NCBI GenBank assembly: GCA_024291935.2
Contig: CM044320.1
Coordinates: forward strand, 49,294,001-49,358,000
Direction: 5' to 3'
Origin: Okapia johnstoni
Lineage: Eukaryota > Chordata > Mammalia > Artiodactyla > Giraffidae
Length of the DNA: 64,000 nucleotides
Shown here: piece after piece, positions 25,001-37,000 of the stretch
Layout of the letters: every line of letters begins with the position of its first letter
How positions within the stretch are numbered: position 1 is the first letter of the stretch
Translations under genes and position numbers: made by a program
Notes under the pieces: model-generated
What the model saw: the letters and a program-made list of their open reading frames with translations, nothing else
Databases searched by the model: none
Told to the model about the DNA's origin: nothing

Positions 25001-28000
25001 TAATATGGGCATTAAAATGGGCATTAATAAATGTTTAGTCCCTTGAAGGTAGCTAAAGATTACACAGCACTAGGGAGAAATAAATCTTCAAAAATTATTT
25101 TGCTTTTTTTAATAAGCATTGGGTTGACAAAAAGGTTTGTTTGGGTTTTTCCATAACTGGTACAGAAAAACACGAATGAACTTTTTGGCCAACCCAATAT
25201 ATTCCAGAAAGTCATTTCTAGGAAAACAATCTGGTCAAAATTAGTAGTTCAGTTCAGTTCAGTCACGCAGTCATGTCTGACTCATTGCGACCCCATGGAC
25301 TGTAGCACACCAGGCATCCAGTCCATCACCAACTCCCGGAGTTTACTAAAACTCATCTCCATTAAGTCGGTGATGTCATCCAACAATCTCATTCTCTGCC
25401 ACCCCCTTCACCTCTGCCTTCAATCTTTCCCAGAATCAGAGTTTTTTTTCCAATGCGTCAGTTCTTCGAGTCAGATGGCCAAAGTATTGGAGTTTCAGCT
25501 TCAGTATCAGTCCTTCCAATGAACACTCAGGACTGATCTCCTTTAGGATGGACTGGTTGGATCTCCTTGCAGTCCAAGGGACTCTCACGAGTCCTCTCCA
25601 ACACCGCAGTTCAAAAGCATCAATTCTTCGGCGCTCAGCTTTCTTTATAGTCCAATTCTCACATCCATACATGATTACAGGAAAAACCAGAGCTTTGACT
25701 AGATGGACTCTGTTGGTAAAGTAATGTCTCTGCTTTTCAATTTCATGATTGCAGTCACCATCTACAGTGATTTTGGAGCCCCCCAAAATAAAGTCAGCCA
25801 CTGTTTCCACTGTTTGCCAATCTATTTGCCATGAAGTGATGAGACCAGAAGCCATGATCTTAGTTTTCTGAATGTTGAGTTTTAAGCCAACTTTTTCACT
25901 CTCCTCTTTCACTTTCATCAGGGGGCTCTTTAGTTGTTCTTCACTTTCTGCCATAAGGGTGGTGTCATCTGCATATCTGAGGTTATTGATATTTCACCCA
26001 GCAATCTTGATTCCAGCTTGTGCTTCATCCAGCCCAGCATTTCTCATGATGTACTCTGCATATAAGTTAAATAAGCAGGGTGACAATAAACAGCCTAGAT
26101 GTACTCCTTTCCCTATTTGGAACCAGTCTGTTATTTCATGTCCAGTTCTAACTGTTGCTTCCTGGCCTGCACACAGATTTCTCAGGAGGCAAGTCAGGTG
26201 GTCTGGTATTCCCATCTTTCAGAATTTTCCACAGTTTGTTGTGATCCACACAGTCAAAGTTTTTGGCATAGTCAATAAACCAAAAGTAGATGTATTTCTG
26301 GAACTCTCTTGCTTTTTTGATGATCCAATGGATGTTGGCAATTTGATCTCCTGTTCCTCTGCCTTTTCTAAATCCAGCTTAAACATCTGGAAGTTCACGG
26401 TTCAAGATGTTGAAGTCTGGCTTGGAGAATTTTGAGCATTACTTTGCTAGTGTGTGAGATGAGTGCAATTGTGTGGTAGTTTGAGCATTCTTTGGCATTG
26501 CCTTTCTTAGGTATTGGAATGAAAACTGGCCTTTTCTGTCCTGTGGCCACTACTGCAGTTTCCAAATTTGCTGGCATATTGAGTGCGGCACTTTCACAGC
26601 ATCATCATTTAGGATTTGAAATAGCTCAACTGGAACTCCATCAGCTCCATTAGCTTTGTTCGTTGTGATGCTTCCTAAGGCCCAGACTTGACTTCACATT
26701 CCAGGATGTCTGGCTCTAGGTGAGTGATCACCCATGGTGATTATCTGGGTCATGAAGATCTCTTTTGTATAGTTTTTCTGTGTATTCTTGCCACCTCTTC
26801 TTAATATCTTCTGCTTCTGCTAGGTCCATACCATTTCTGTCCTTTATTGTGCCCATCTTTGCATGAAAAGTTCCCTTGGTATCTCTAATTTTCTTGAAGA
26901 GATCTCTAGTCTTTCCCATTCTATTGTTTTCCTCTATTTCTTTGCACTGATCACTGAGGAAGGCTTTCTTATCTCTCCTTGCTATTTTTTTGAGCTCTGA
27001 ATTCAAATAGGTATATCTTTCCTTTTCTCCTTTGCCCTTCGCTTCTCTTTTCACAGCTGTTTGTAAGGCCTCCTCAGACAACCATTTTGCCTTTCTGCAT
27101 TTCTTTTTCTTGGGGATTGTCTTGATCACTGCCTCTTGAACAATGTCACGAACCTCTGTCCATAGTTCTTTGGGCACTCTATCTATCAGGTCTAATCCCC
27201 TGAATCTATCTGTCACTTCCACTGTATAATCGTAAGGGATTTGATTCAGGTCATACTTTAATAGTCTAGAGGTTTTCCCTACTTTCTTCAATTTAAGTCT
27301 GAATTTGGCAATAAGGAGTTCATGAGCTGAGGCACAGTCATCTACTAGTCTTGTTTTTGCTGACTGTATAGAGCTTCTCCATCTTTGGCTGCAAAGAATA
27401 TAATCAATCTGATTTCGGTGTTGACCATCTGGTAATGTCCATGTGTAGAGACTTCTCTTGTGTTGTTGGAAGAGGGTGTTTGCCATGACCAGTGCGTTCT
27501 CTTGGCAAAACTCTATTAGCCTTTGCCCTGCTTCATTCTGTGCTCCAAGGCCAAGCTTGCCTGTTACTCCAGGTGTTTCTTGACTTCCCACTTCTGTATT
27601 CCAGTCCCCTATAATGAAAAGGATATCTTTTGGGTGTTAGTTCTAGAAGGTTTTAAGAATAACATGAGAATTCCAAAGCACATCTTTATAGTACATCTCT
27701 CCAAACATAAATATGAACACAAAATTATTGCTGTTAAAGGTTTACAGACAGACAAATTTTTACTTACTTCCTTATTTGCAGATTTACATATATGGTTCTG
27801 AGTTTCTTGAGAACTTCACCAATGAAATAGTAGCCCATTCTTAATTCAAGATCTTTGAAAATTGATGATCTAAGTTTTACAGAATTCTATGTTTTTATTT
27901 TTACTATCTGGACCAAATAATCCTGCTGAGGCTGAGCAGTTTTCAGTTTTGTCTTAAATTTTTACTTGAAATAACACATTCATGTATATGACTTTTAAAA

Positions 28001-31000
28001 ATGCAGCAGGCGTAGTAGGGTGTCTTTCTCCCACCTCTACCCCTCAGTTCCTTCCACTCCCTGGAGATAACCACTATTTACCATTTCCTTATATCTCCTT
28101 CCTGTTGCTATTATTTTCCAGAGTTAAAATAGCTTTCTGAGTTTTTCTAATTGTATATAGAAAAAAAAAAAATCAAACAACACCGCCAATCGCAAAGATG
28201 GTTAGTAGCAACTAAAATCTCATCCACATTTCAGTAAGACATCTCTGTACACAAGCATATGTGTTCCTACATACTGCTACATAAACACACTATTCTGTAG
28301 TCTGATTTGTGTAAGTGCATATGCACACTTAATGACAGGTTGCAGGCATCCTTTAGGGTAAATAAAATAGTCATTTCTAATGAAAAGATAATATTCTACT
28401 ATTTAGGTACCATAATTAATTTTAAACAACTTCTTTACTGATGAGCATTTAGGTTGTTCTTAAATTTTTTTTTGCACAATAGTTCTTGTGAATTTGTGGT
28501 TATTTTTTTAGAATAAATTCCTGGAATTAGAATTATGTTACATATCAAACAATATGCTTTATTTTCAATGTGATATATATTACCTATTTTCTCCCAGAAA
28601 CATGGTACTACTTTATATTTCTATCAGCACTATGCTCACGTCTAGAATCCATACTCACAAACCTCTGATCCCATGAAGGAAAACATCCATATTTGATGAA
28701 AAGAGAGGAAACCTTATCTACTTCAAATCACAACCTCCCGGTCAATGGAGGAAAATTGTCTATGAAAAGTATTATTCATTCAACCAATACTTGTAGAATT
28801 TACCACCAAGATAGTATATAAGGAATAAAAAGATGATGATGACGATAGCTCTTAACTGTGTGCCAGGAACCATCATAACCTCTTTTTTCATTTAACTCTT
28901 ACAGTAATCCTATAAGAAAGGTACTATTATTCTTAGGCAGAGCTAGCTATTACATATTTACTCTAAACCAGGCACTAAGCTAACCACTATCTCTATATTA
29001 TCTCATTTAATTTTGCTGACTCCTCAAAACTATATTTTATAAGGTAAATGCTAATATCTCCATTTTACAAGTGAGAATTTTTTTCAGATGCTCAAAAAGA
29101 TTAAGTAAATTATCCAAGATTTACATATAGTTGAGGTGGAAGTTTATAAACTTGTAGAAATAAAAAATGTCCATAAACAAATCAATATGTACCAAAGTAC
29201 AAAATCACTAGTGTCAAACCATTTCTTACCACAGGTTCTTCAGAGTTGCATGTTTTCACCATGTTTTGAAGAACATCAATAAGTTGGCATAACAGCACTC
29301 CATTATCAAGTTCTTCCAATAGCCTTTCGGCCTTAACTTCAATACCTAAGAACATATTTCAAAGCTAAGATTCTTCCAGAAACGGTAAATTCAAACAATA
29401 TGGCTAAAATTTAATTAAATGTAATCAGATTATAGCTGAAACACTAGACAAACACTAGATCAGACCCCAGGTATTCAATCTTAGATATTACAGTTAAAAC
29501 AGCAGATAATATCAAATTAACTGAAAGTCGAATGAAACAAAAATATCTGTGGTGTAGAAGCACAGAAATAATAAAATGACATCTACTTTATTTCATTTAA
29601 AAACACCAAAGTGTTTTATATTTCAATATTCACTATTCGGTTTTGATTCGCTGCACATTACAGCTGCATGCACAAGAAAGATTCTCTAAAAGATGGACTT
29701 TGTTGCAATTTAAAAATGAAAGAGCAACATAACAAGCATTCAGGAAATACCAGCTTTTCACCTCTAAAATCCTCTTTTTGGAAGCATTATTACATAATAA
29801 ACTTCAAAAAAAATTATCCAAATTTTCAAACTGATATGAGATATTTAGAGTGAGTGTTTAGTGTGTTTTTCGTTGTCTTGAAAGACCATAGATGAAATTT
29901 ATGTACCTTTTCATGAAAACTTTGGAAGGCTACACAAAATTCTGTTATTTAAAAGAGATTTCCCATACTCCCTGCCCCCGGCGGGGAAAGTTCAGAGCAC
30001 TCAAACCCTCTGAGTAAGATGCCATGTATTTCCCATCCCAACACTTCCTCCTAGGTTTCATATGCCTGTGCTCCTCAGAGCTTCAGAAACAGAAGTGAAG
30101 TAAAAGTTGCTCAGTTGTGTCCAACTCTTTGCAACCTCATGGATGGTACAGTCCATGGAATTCTCCAGGCCAGAATACTGGAGTGGGTAGCCATTCCCTT
30201 CTTCAGGAGATCTTCCTAACTCAGGGATCAAACTTAGGTCTCCCACATTGCAGCTGGATTCTTCACCAGCTGAGCCACCAGGGAAACAGAAATCATTTTA
30301 ATTACAGCATATATTCCACCCAGAATCTCATGCTTTACACAAGTTTAAGGGAGGAAAAAAATCAATGAAATATAGACTCCCAAATTAGACCGATACACTT
30401 AAATTTTTTTTTAATATTAACAATGAAAACATTGATTATTCACAGCTTTTACTACGTGACCACTACTTAACCTCTACCATTAAGCCTCAAACTTGCTTAC
30501 TGTTCAAGCCCTGGGGGTCAGAGTGAACCAGAATATCTTCTGTAAGATAGAATGTAAGTTTGGTGAAAATAAGGACGTCAAATATTTCCTTCACTAGAGG
30601 ATCCCCAACCTCTCGAACAGTGATTCCTTGACAAAGAGTAAGATTTTCAATAAACATTTACTGGGTAAGAGAATACAATTTTGAGTATCTTTGCAAGCCT
30701 TACCTAATAAACCAGATAACCAGATTGACAGGTCTTCTTGCATGGGCAACAGGGTGGCCTCATGCCTCACAGCTATCCACTCATCATACTGACAAACATC
30801 AGCCAAACCTGGCCCATGTCTGGGGGTCAGAGGACTCCGTGGACTTAGAGGCAGGTCTTCTCCAAACCACACCTAGAGAAAACATCAACCAATGGGTGCA
30901 ACTTGTTAAAAGTCAGGATTCCAATGTTTATTTTAAATAATGAATCATAGACTGTATTTAATATACACATATACAGAGCTACAGCAGCTCACAGAAAGTT

Positions 31001-34000
31001 AACTAGAAGCAAACTATTAGTCTAGATACTTGACTTACTTTCCATATTTAATTCTGTGACAAATATAAGTGAATCTCTAATTAATGGATTCTACTGTCAA
31101 ATCAAGGGGATAAAAGTTAACATATAATTATTTTTCTTTCACTTGTTAGCTGAGTAAGTTTAACAAGTTACTTGACCAGAGTCTTAGCATCTTGGTGTAA
31201 AATGAGTTAATAATACATCTTTGTAGAATGTAGGAAATCTGAGTTTGATCCCTGGGTTGGGAAGATCCCCTGGAGAAGGGAAGGGCTACCCACTGCAGCA
31301 GTCTTGCCTGGAGAATCCTATGGACAGAGGAACCTGGCAGGCTACAGTCCATGGGGTCGTAAAGAATTGGACATGACTGAGCGACTAACACACTTGTAAA
31401 ATGCAGCACTGGGCCTAACAATATTTGTTGAATAATGGACAAATAAATGAATGAGTGCAGAGATGGCATTATATAAACTTTAAAGCCTAACAACAGTGTT
31501 ATCTAAAAAACCTATACAATCTGGTCCGTCACCTGCTATTGCAAGGCCCACAAGCTAATAATGATTTTTACATTTTAAAATGGTAATTATATAAGCACCT
31601 ACATAATAGCTTCAATTTTGCCTACCAACTCACAAAGTCAAAAATATTTACTAACTGGTCAACCCCTGATTTAAAATAAAAACTGACATAAACAGGCTAT
31701 CAAACCAACACTTGCAAATTTTGAAATACAATTAGATGTACTTTTAATACAGAATTATTGAGAGAAAAGATTGTGCTAAATTTCAATTGAGGAAAGGGTA
31801 TCAGAGCCCAATTGGTGAAGGGGTTCTCACAGGAGGGGAAAAACAGAGGATCAGAGCTTGAGTGAGGTGACTGGGTATCTACTACTCATGGATACAGCCT
31901 CAAGCACAGTATCAGACCCTAGGCAAGGTAAGGAGGGCATCCACTGGGGACAATGAGGGAATGTCCTAGTGTAGGGTGTCAGAACCCAACTGAGCTGCGA
32001 AGGGCATCAACTTAGGGAGAGGTGGCAGTAACAATGGGAGACATGAGGATTTATCAAGTTGGAGCCATGTTTCTTCCTGCCAAAGAAGAGAGGTATAACT
32101 ATGGACTGAGAGAAAAAAGAATGAACTCTATGGTGTAGGAATGGAGTATCTTTTACCAGAAAGCAAAGAAGTACTTAAAGAATGATGGAGACATGCAAAA
32201 AGACCCAGAAGTCAAATTGAAGGGACTTCTGTTGACTAAATTAAGAACAATTTGAGCATCAAAATAATGATGTAAGGGAATTATAACACACTGAATAAAA
32301 TGCACAACTCTTGAGTTCATGCAGATACAAATAAATGAGTAAACTGGAATTCTGATGAGGGATGAGATTTTCATACAGTTTCAAAGTACTTCCACAGAAA
32401 TACTTATTACAAAGAAAGAAAGAGTAATTTCACAGTTGAGAAACTTATCAGGCAGCAACTTAACTGAGTGACACAAATGAATATGATCAATAATGGAACA
32501 AATCAAAATCATATGCCACTTGATGGGATGTAGTGAGATGAAACAGCATCCCTCTGTGATATTCCTGCCAAGATGCATAACCTCAATCTAATCACGAGAA
32601 ATATCAGGTAAATCTAAATTAAGGGACATTCTACAAAATAATTGGTCTATAATATTTCAAAGTGTCAAGGTCATTAAAGTAAGCAAACACTGAGATACTG
32701 CTCTGGACTTATAGAGAATAAGGGACACGACAACTAAACGCAATATGTGACTCTGAACTGAACACTATTGGGACAACTGGCAATATTTGAAAGTGGTCTG
32801 AATATTAGACGGCAGTACTGCACCAACATCAATATCCTGACTGATGATTTAATGGTGGTTTTATAGCAGGAAGACCTTGCACATGAGAAATACACTACTG
32901 AAGTTTGGAAGTAAGGGGACACAGATCTGCAACCTATTTTCAAATGGTTCAGCAAACAAATACTTCTGTTCTACACTTAACAGTTAGTTGTAGGTTTGTG
33001 ATTGCTTTTAAGTAAAAAATTTTTTAAGTTTTCTAAAAAAGAGGCATAAATATAGGTAGTATCAAGTGAATCTAGCTCTTTCTTGATTTTTTAAAGTAGA
33101 TAATTTCCTCCCTAAAATATATTAAACTCACTGAAGTTTATTTGAGGCAAGTCTTAACTATATCAAATTAAAAGCCATATCAAGACCATTGTTAGTCCAG
33201 ACAAACTTGGAGGAAAAAAAAGAGCCCATTCCAATCTCCTGTGATGAGAAATAAACACATTTTTAAAAAATCCCAAAGGCAAATAAAGACAAGAAATATA
33301 TACCACCAAAGGCAAGCAGGAGTAGCAAAAGTTGAAAGTACCCAAAGACAAAGAGAAACAAAGTTATTTGAGGGGCAGTGGTTCAGGAACTGAGGGTAGA
33401 GACTGAACTCCTAAATACATGAGGATCCTATAAAGTTTTAGGAAAAAGATTTTGTTTATTTCCCCAGATTCTCTTCGAATTATTTCAAAGGGAGTATAGC
33501 AGCAATTTAATATCTAAATCTTTCCTTCATAAGCACATCTTGTTTCTGTTTGTAATCTCAGGACTCAGTATAAGACCTAGCACATGATATGCAACCAAAA
33601 ATAATAGCTGAAAAATTGAGGAATAGATACTAGCAAATGGCTTTTTGCACCATCAAAATCAAGATGCATCTTACAATCAATGGTATTTTATAGTCAATAC
33701 AATGTTATTTGTCATTTAACTGAGCTGACAAAAGTCAGAGATGTGAATGTTCGTCAAGGAAAAATGTATATTAGCTAGGAAGCTGGTCTCGAAAAAATCG
33801 TGTGCGAAAATGGAGAAGTTAAAATTAACAAAAGTCATTCTAAATTTCTTGCCATATTAGGGAGAAGAGTACTTGGATATTCCTATTATTGCAAACAGAA
33901 AACTATAAAAACCTGGGCTGATAAAAAGGAATTAATTTGAGTCAGTTGCAGTGAGGTGGGTAAACCTAGAGCTTCTTACACAGATAAAGTAAGTCAGAGA

Positions 34001-37000
34001 AAAACAATTATCATATATTAATGCATATATATGGAATCTAGGGAAAAAAATAGTACTGATGAACCTAGTAGAGAACAGACTTGTGGACACAGCCAGGGAA
34101 GGTGAGGGTGGGATGAGTTGAGAAAGTAGCATTGACATATATACACTATCATGTGTAAAATAGATAGTGGGAAGTTGCTATATAACACAGGGAGCCCAGT
34201 CTGGTGCTCTGTGATGACCTAGAGGGGTGGGACTGGTGGGGAGGAGAGAGAGACTCTAGAGGGAGGGGATATATATAATTATGACTGATTCACACTGTTG
34301 TACAGCAAAAACCAATACAACATTGTAAAGCAATTAGCATATTAATGTTGTTGAAAGTTAGATGTTAATAACAAAGTCTGCATGCATAAAGATTGTTCTC
34401 AAACGTGCTGAAAACTGTCATATGGCAAAGATTCCTAACCATAGGCAGTCTACAGAAGAACTTGAATCAGTACACAACTTACTGATTCAACCTAACTGAC
34501 ATTTAGGCAAAATTTTAGCCCTATGTACAGTCTTTTTCTCAGAGAGAGAGAGTTCATAGTTTTTGTCAGGTTTTCAAAAGGGATTAGGACCCAAAAGAGA
34601 TTAGGAGCTATAGTTCACTGATTTTTAGACTGTAAGTTTATTTACTAATCAGAACCATGGACATAAAAAGGGGCAAGGAAGACCTTCATGAATTAAGTGA
34701 ATAAGAAACAAATTGAAAACAGCTGTCTACTGGGTGCCTCCTCTCTGCAAGGCATTTAGGAATAATGAAGTCTAATTAGCAAAGAGGTGAAAATCCTAGG
34801 AAGTTCTCACATTCACCAGGGAGAGAAGCAAAAACTTCCATGAGGAACGTCAAGAGTACTCTTGGAAAAGAATCACTAGAGGTGGATCTGTGTAATCTAG
34901 ATGAGAGAAAGGTTCATGGAACTACAAGAAAACACTATGAAAAAAAATTCATCAAGAAGGTATTAATGGCCAGTAGGATGGAAATGAGAAAAATATGGTC
35001 AATGTGCAATGATAAAAAGCACTCAGTAAGGAAGAAAACACAATCCACATGAAATTGACGACATGCAGAGACCTGGATAAAAGGAGACAGATGTAAATAC
35101 TCAGATAAAAATGGTTTTTAGAAATAACAAGTCTGAGCATACTCAATGTGGATTAGAGAGGACTCAAATAGGAAAAATAAGACCTTTTGGGAGACTGCCA
35201 TGAACTGCCAAGTCCCAAAGTGAAGTGAAAGTTGCTCATTTGTGTCTGACTCTGTGACCCCATGGACTATACATTCCATGGAATTATCCAGGCCAGAATA
35301 CTGGAGTGGGTAGCCTTTCCTTTCTCCAGGGGATCTTCCCAACCCAAGAATCTCCCACATTGCAGGCAGATTCTTTGCCAACTGAGCTATCAGGGAAGCC
35401 CAAAAGGAAAACACTATGAAAGTGTTTACTAGCAGAGTTGGAAGACAGAGCTGCACAGCACAGGAGGAGAGAAAGCAGCATCACAGCCAAAGTTGTTCTT
35501 AACCATTTGATAAATTATCTTCTCTGGGCTATCACCCACTGTTATCTTGATGTCTTCTTTCTTAATTAAAAAAAAAAAAAAGACTCTCATGACACAGGTA
35601 TAATCTCCAGTTTTACATCTGGGTAATTTTGTTGTATGGTATGGACCTAACAGAAGCAGAAGATATTAAGAAGAGGTGGCAAGGATACACAGAAGAACTG
35701 TACAAAAAAGATCTTCACGACCCAGATAATCACGATCACTCACCTAGAGCCAGACATCCTGGAATTTGAAGTCAAATGAGCCTTAGGAAGCATCACTACG
35801 AAAAAAGCTAGTGGAGGTGATGGAATTCCAGTTGAGCTATTTCAGATCCTAAAAGATGATGCTGTGAAAGTGCTGCACAAAATATGCCAGCAAATTTGGA
35901 AGACTCAGCAGTGGCCACAGGACTGGAAAAGGTCAGTTTTCATTCCAGTCCCAAAGAAAGTTAATGCCAAAGAATGCTCAAACTACCGCACAATTGCACT
36001 CATCTCACATGCTAGTAAAGTAATGCTCAAAATTCTCCAAGCCAGGCTTCAGCAATACATGAACTGTGAACTTCCAGATGTTCAAACTGGTTTTAGAAAA
36101 GGCAGAGGAACCAGAGATCAAATTGCCAACATCTGCTGGATCATCAAAAAAGCAAGAGAGTTCCAGAAATACATCTACTTCTGCTTTATTGACTATGTCA
36201 AAGCCTTTGACTGTGTGGATCACAATAAACTGTGGAAAATTCTGAAAGAGATGAGAATACCAGACCATCTGACCTGTCTATTGAGAAACGTGTATGCAGG
36301 TCAGGAAGCAACAGTTAGAACTGGACATGGAACAACAGACTGGTTCCAAATAGGAAAAGGAGTACGTCAAGGCTGTATATTGTCACCCTGCTTATTTAAC
36401 TTACATGCAGAGTACATCATGAGAAACGCTGGGCTGGAAGAAACACAAGCTGGAATCAAGATTGCCGGGAGAAATATCAACCTCAGATATGCGGATGACA
36501 CCACCCTTATGGCAGAAAGTGAAGAAGAACTAAAGAGCCTCTTGATGAAGGTGAAAGAGGAGAGTGAAAAAGTTGGCTTAAAGCTCAACGTTCAGAAAAC
36601 TAAGATCATGGCATCTGGTCCCATCACTTCATGAGAAATTGATGGGGAAACAGTGGAAACAGTGTCAGACTTTATTTTTTTGGGCTCCAGAATCACTGCT
36701 GATGGTGATTGCAGCCATGAAATTAAAAGACGCTTACTCCTTGGAAGGAAGGTTATGGCCAACCTAGATAGCATATTGAAAAGCAGAGACGTTACTTTGC
36801 CAACAAAAGTCTGTCTAGTCAAGGTTATGGTTTTTCCAGTGGTCATGTATGGATGTGAGAGTTGGACGGTGAAGAAAGGTGAGCGCCGAAGAATTGATGC
36901 TTTTGAACTGTGGTGTTGGAGAAGACTCTTGAGAGTCCCTTGGACTGCAAGGAGATCCAATCAATCCATCCTAAAAGAGATCAGTCCTGGGTGTTCATTG

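Larger units (their letters stand above)
24938..29229 (-). other. GAS2L3 intron with mariner MITE and BovB
   Basis: Donor GTAAG at 29225-29229, acceptor AG at 24938-24939. Contains a mariner MITE at 25118-25198, a BovB at about 25248-27645, an old L1 at about 27960-28640 and MIR copies at about 28830-29150. The gap 27645-27960 shows nothing recognisable. Confidence 0.85.

Noticed and set aside
25436..27591. Long open frames resembling reverse transcriptase as host genes
   Set aside because: They are BovB retrotransposon remnants with frame breaks, in a GAS2L3 intron.
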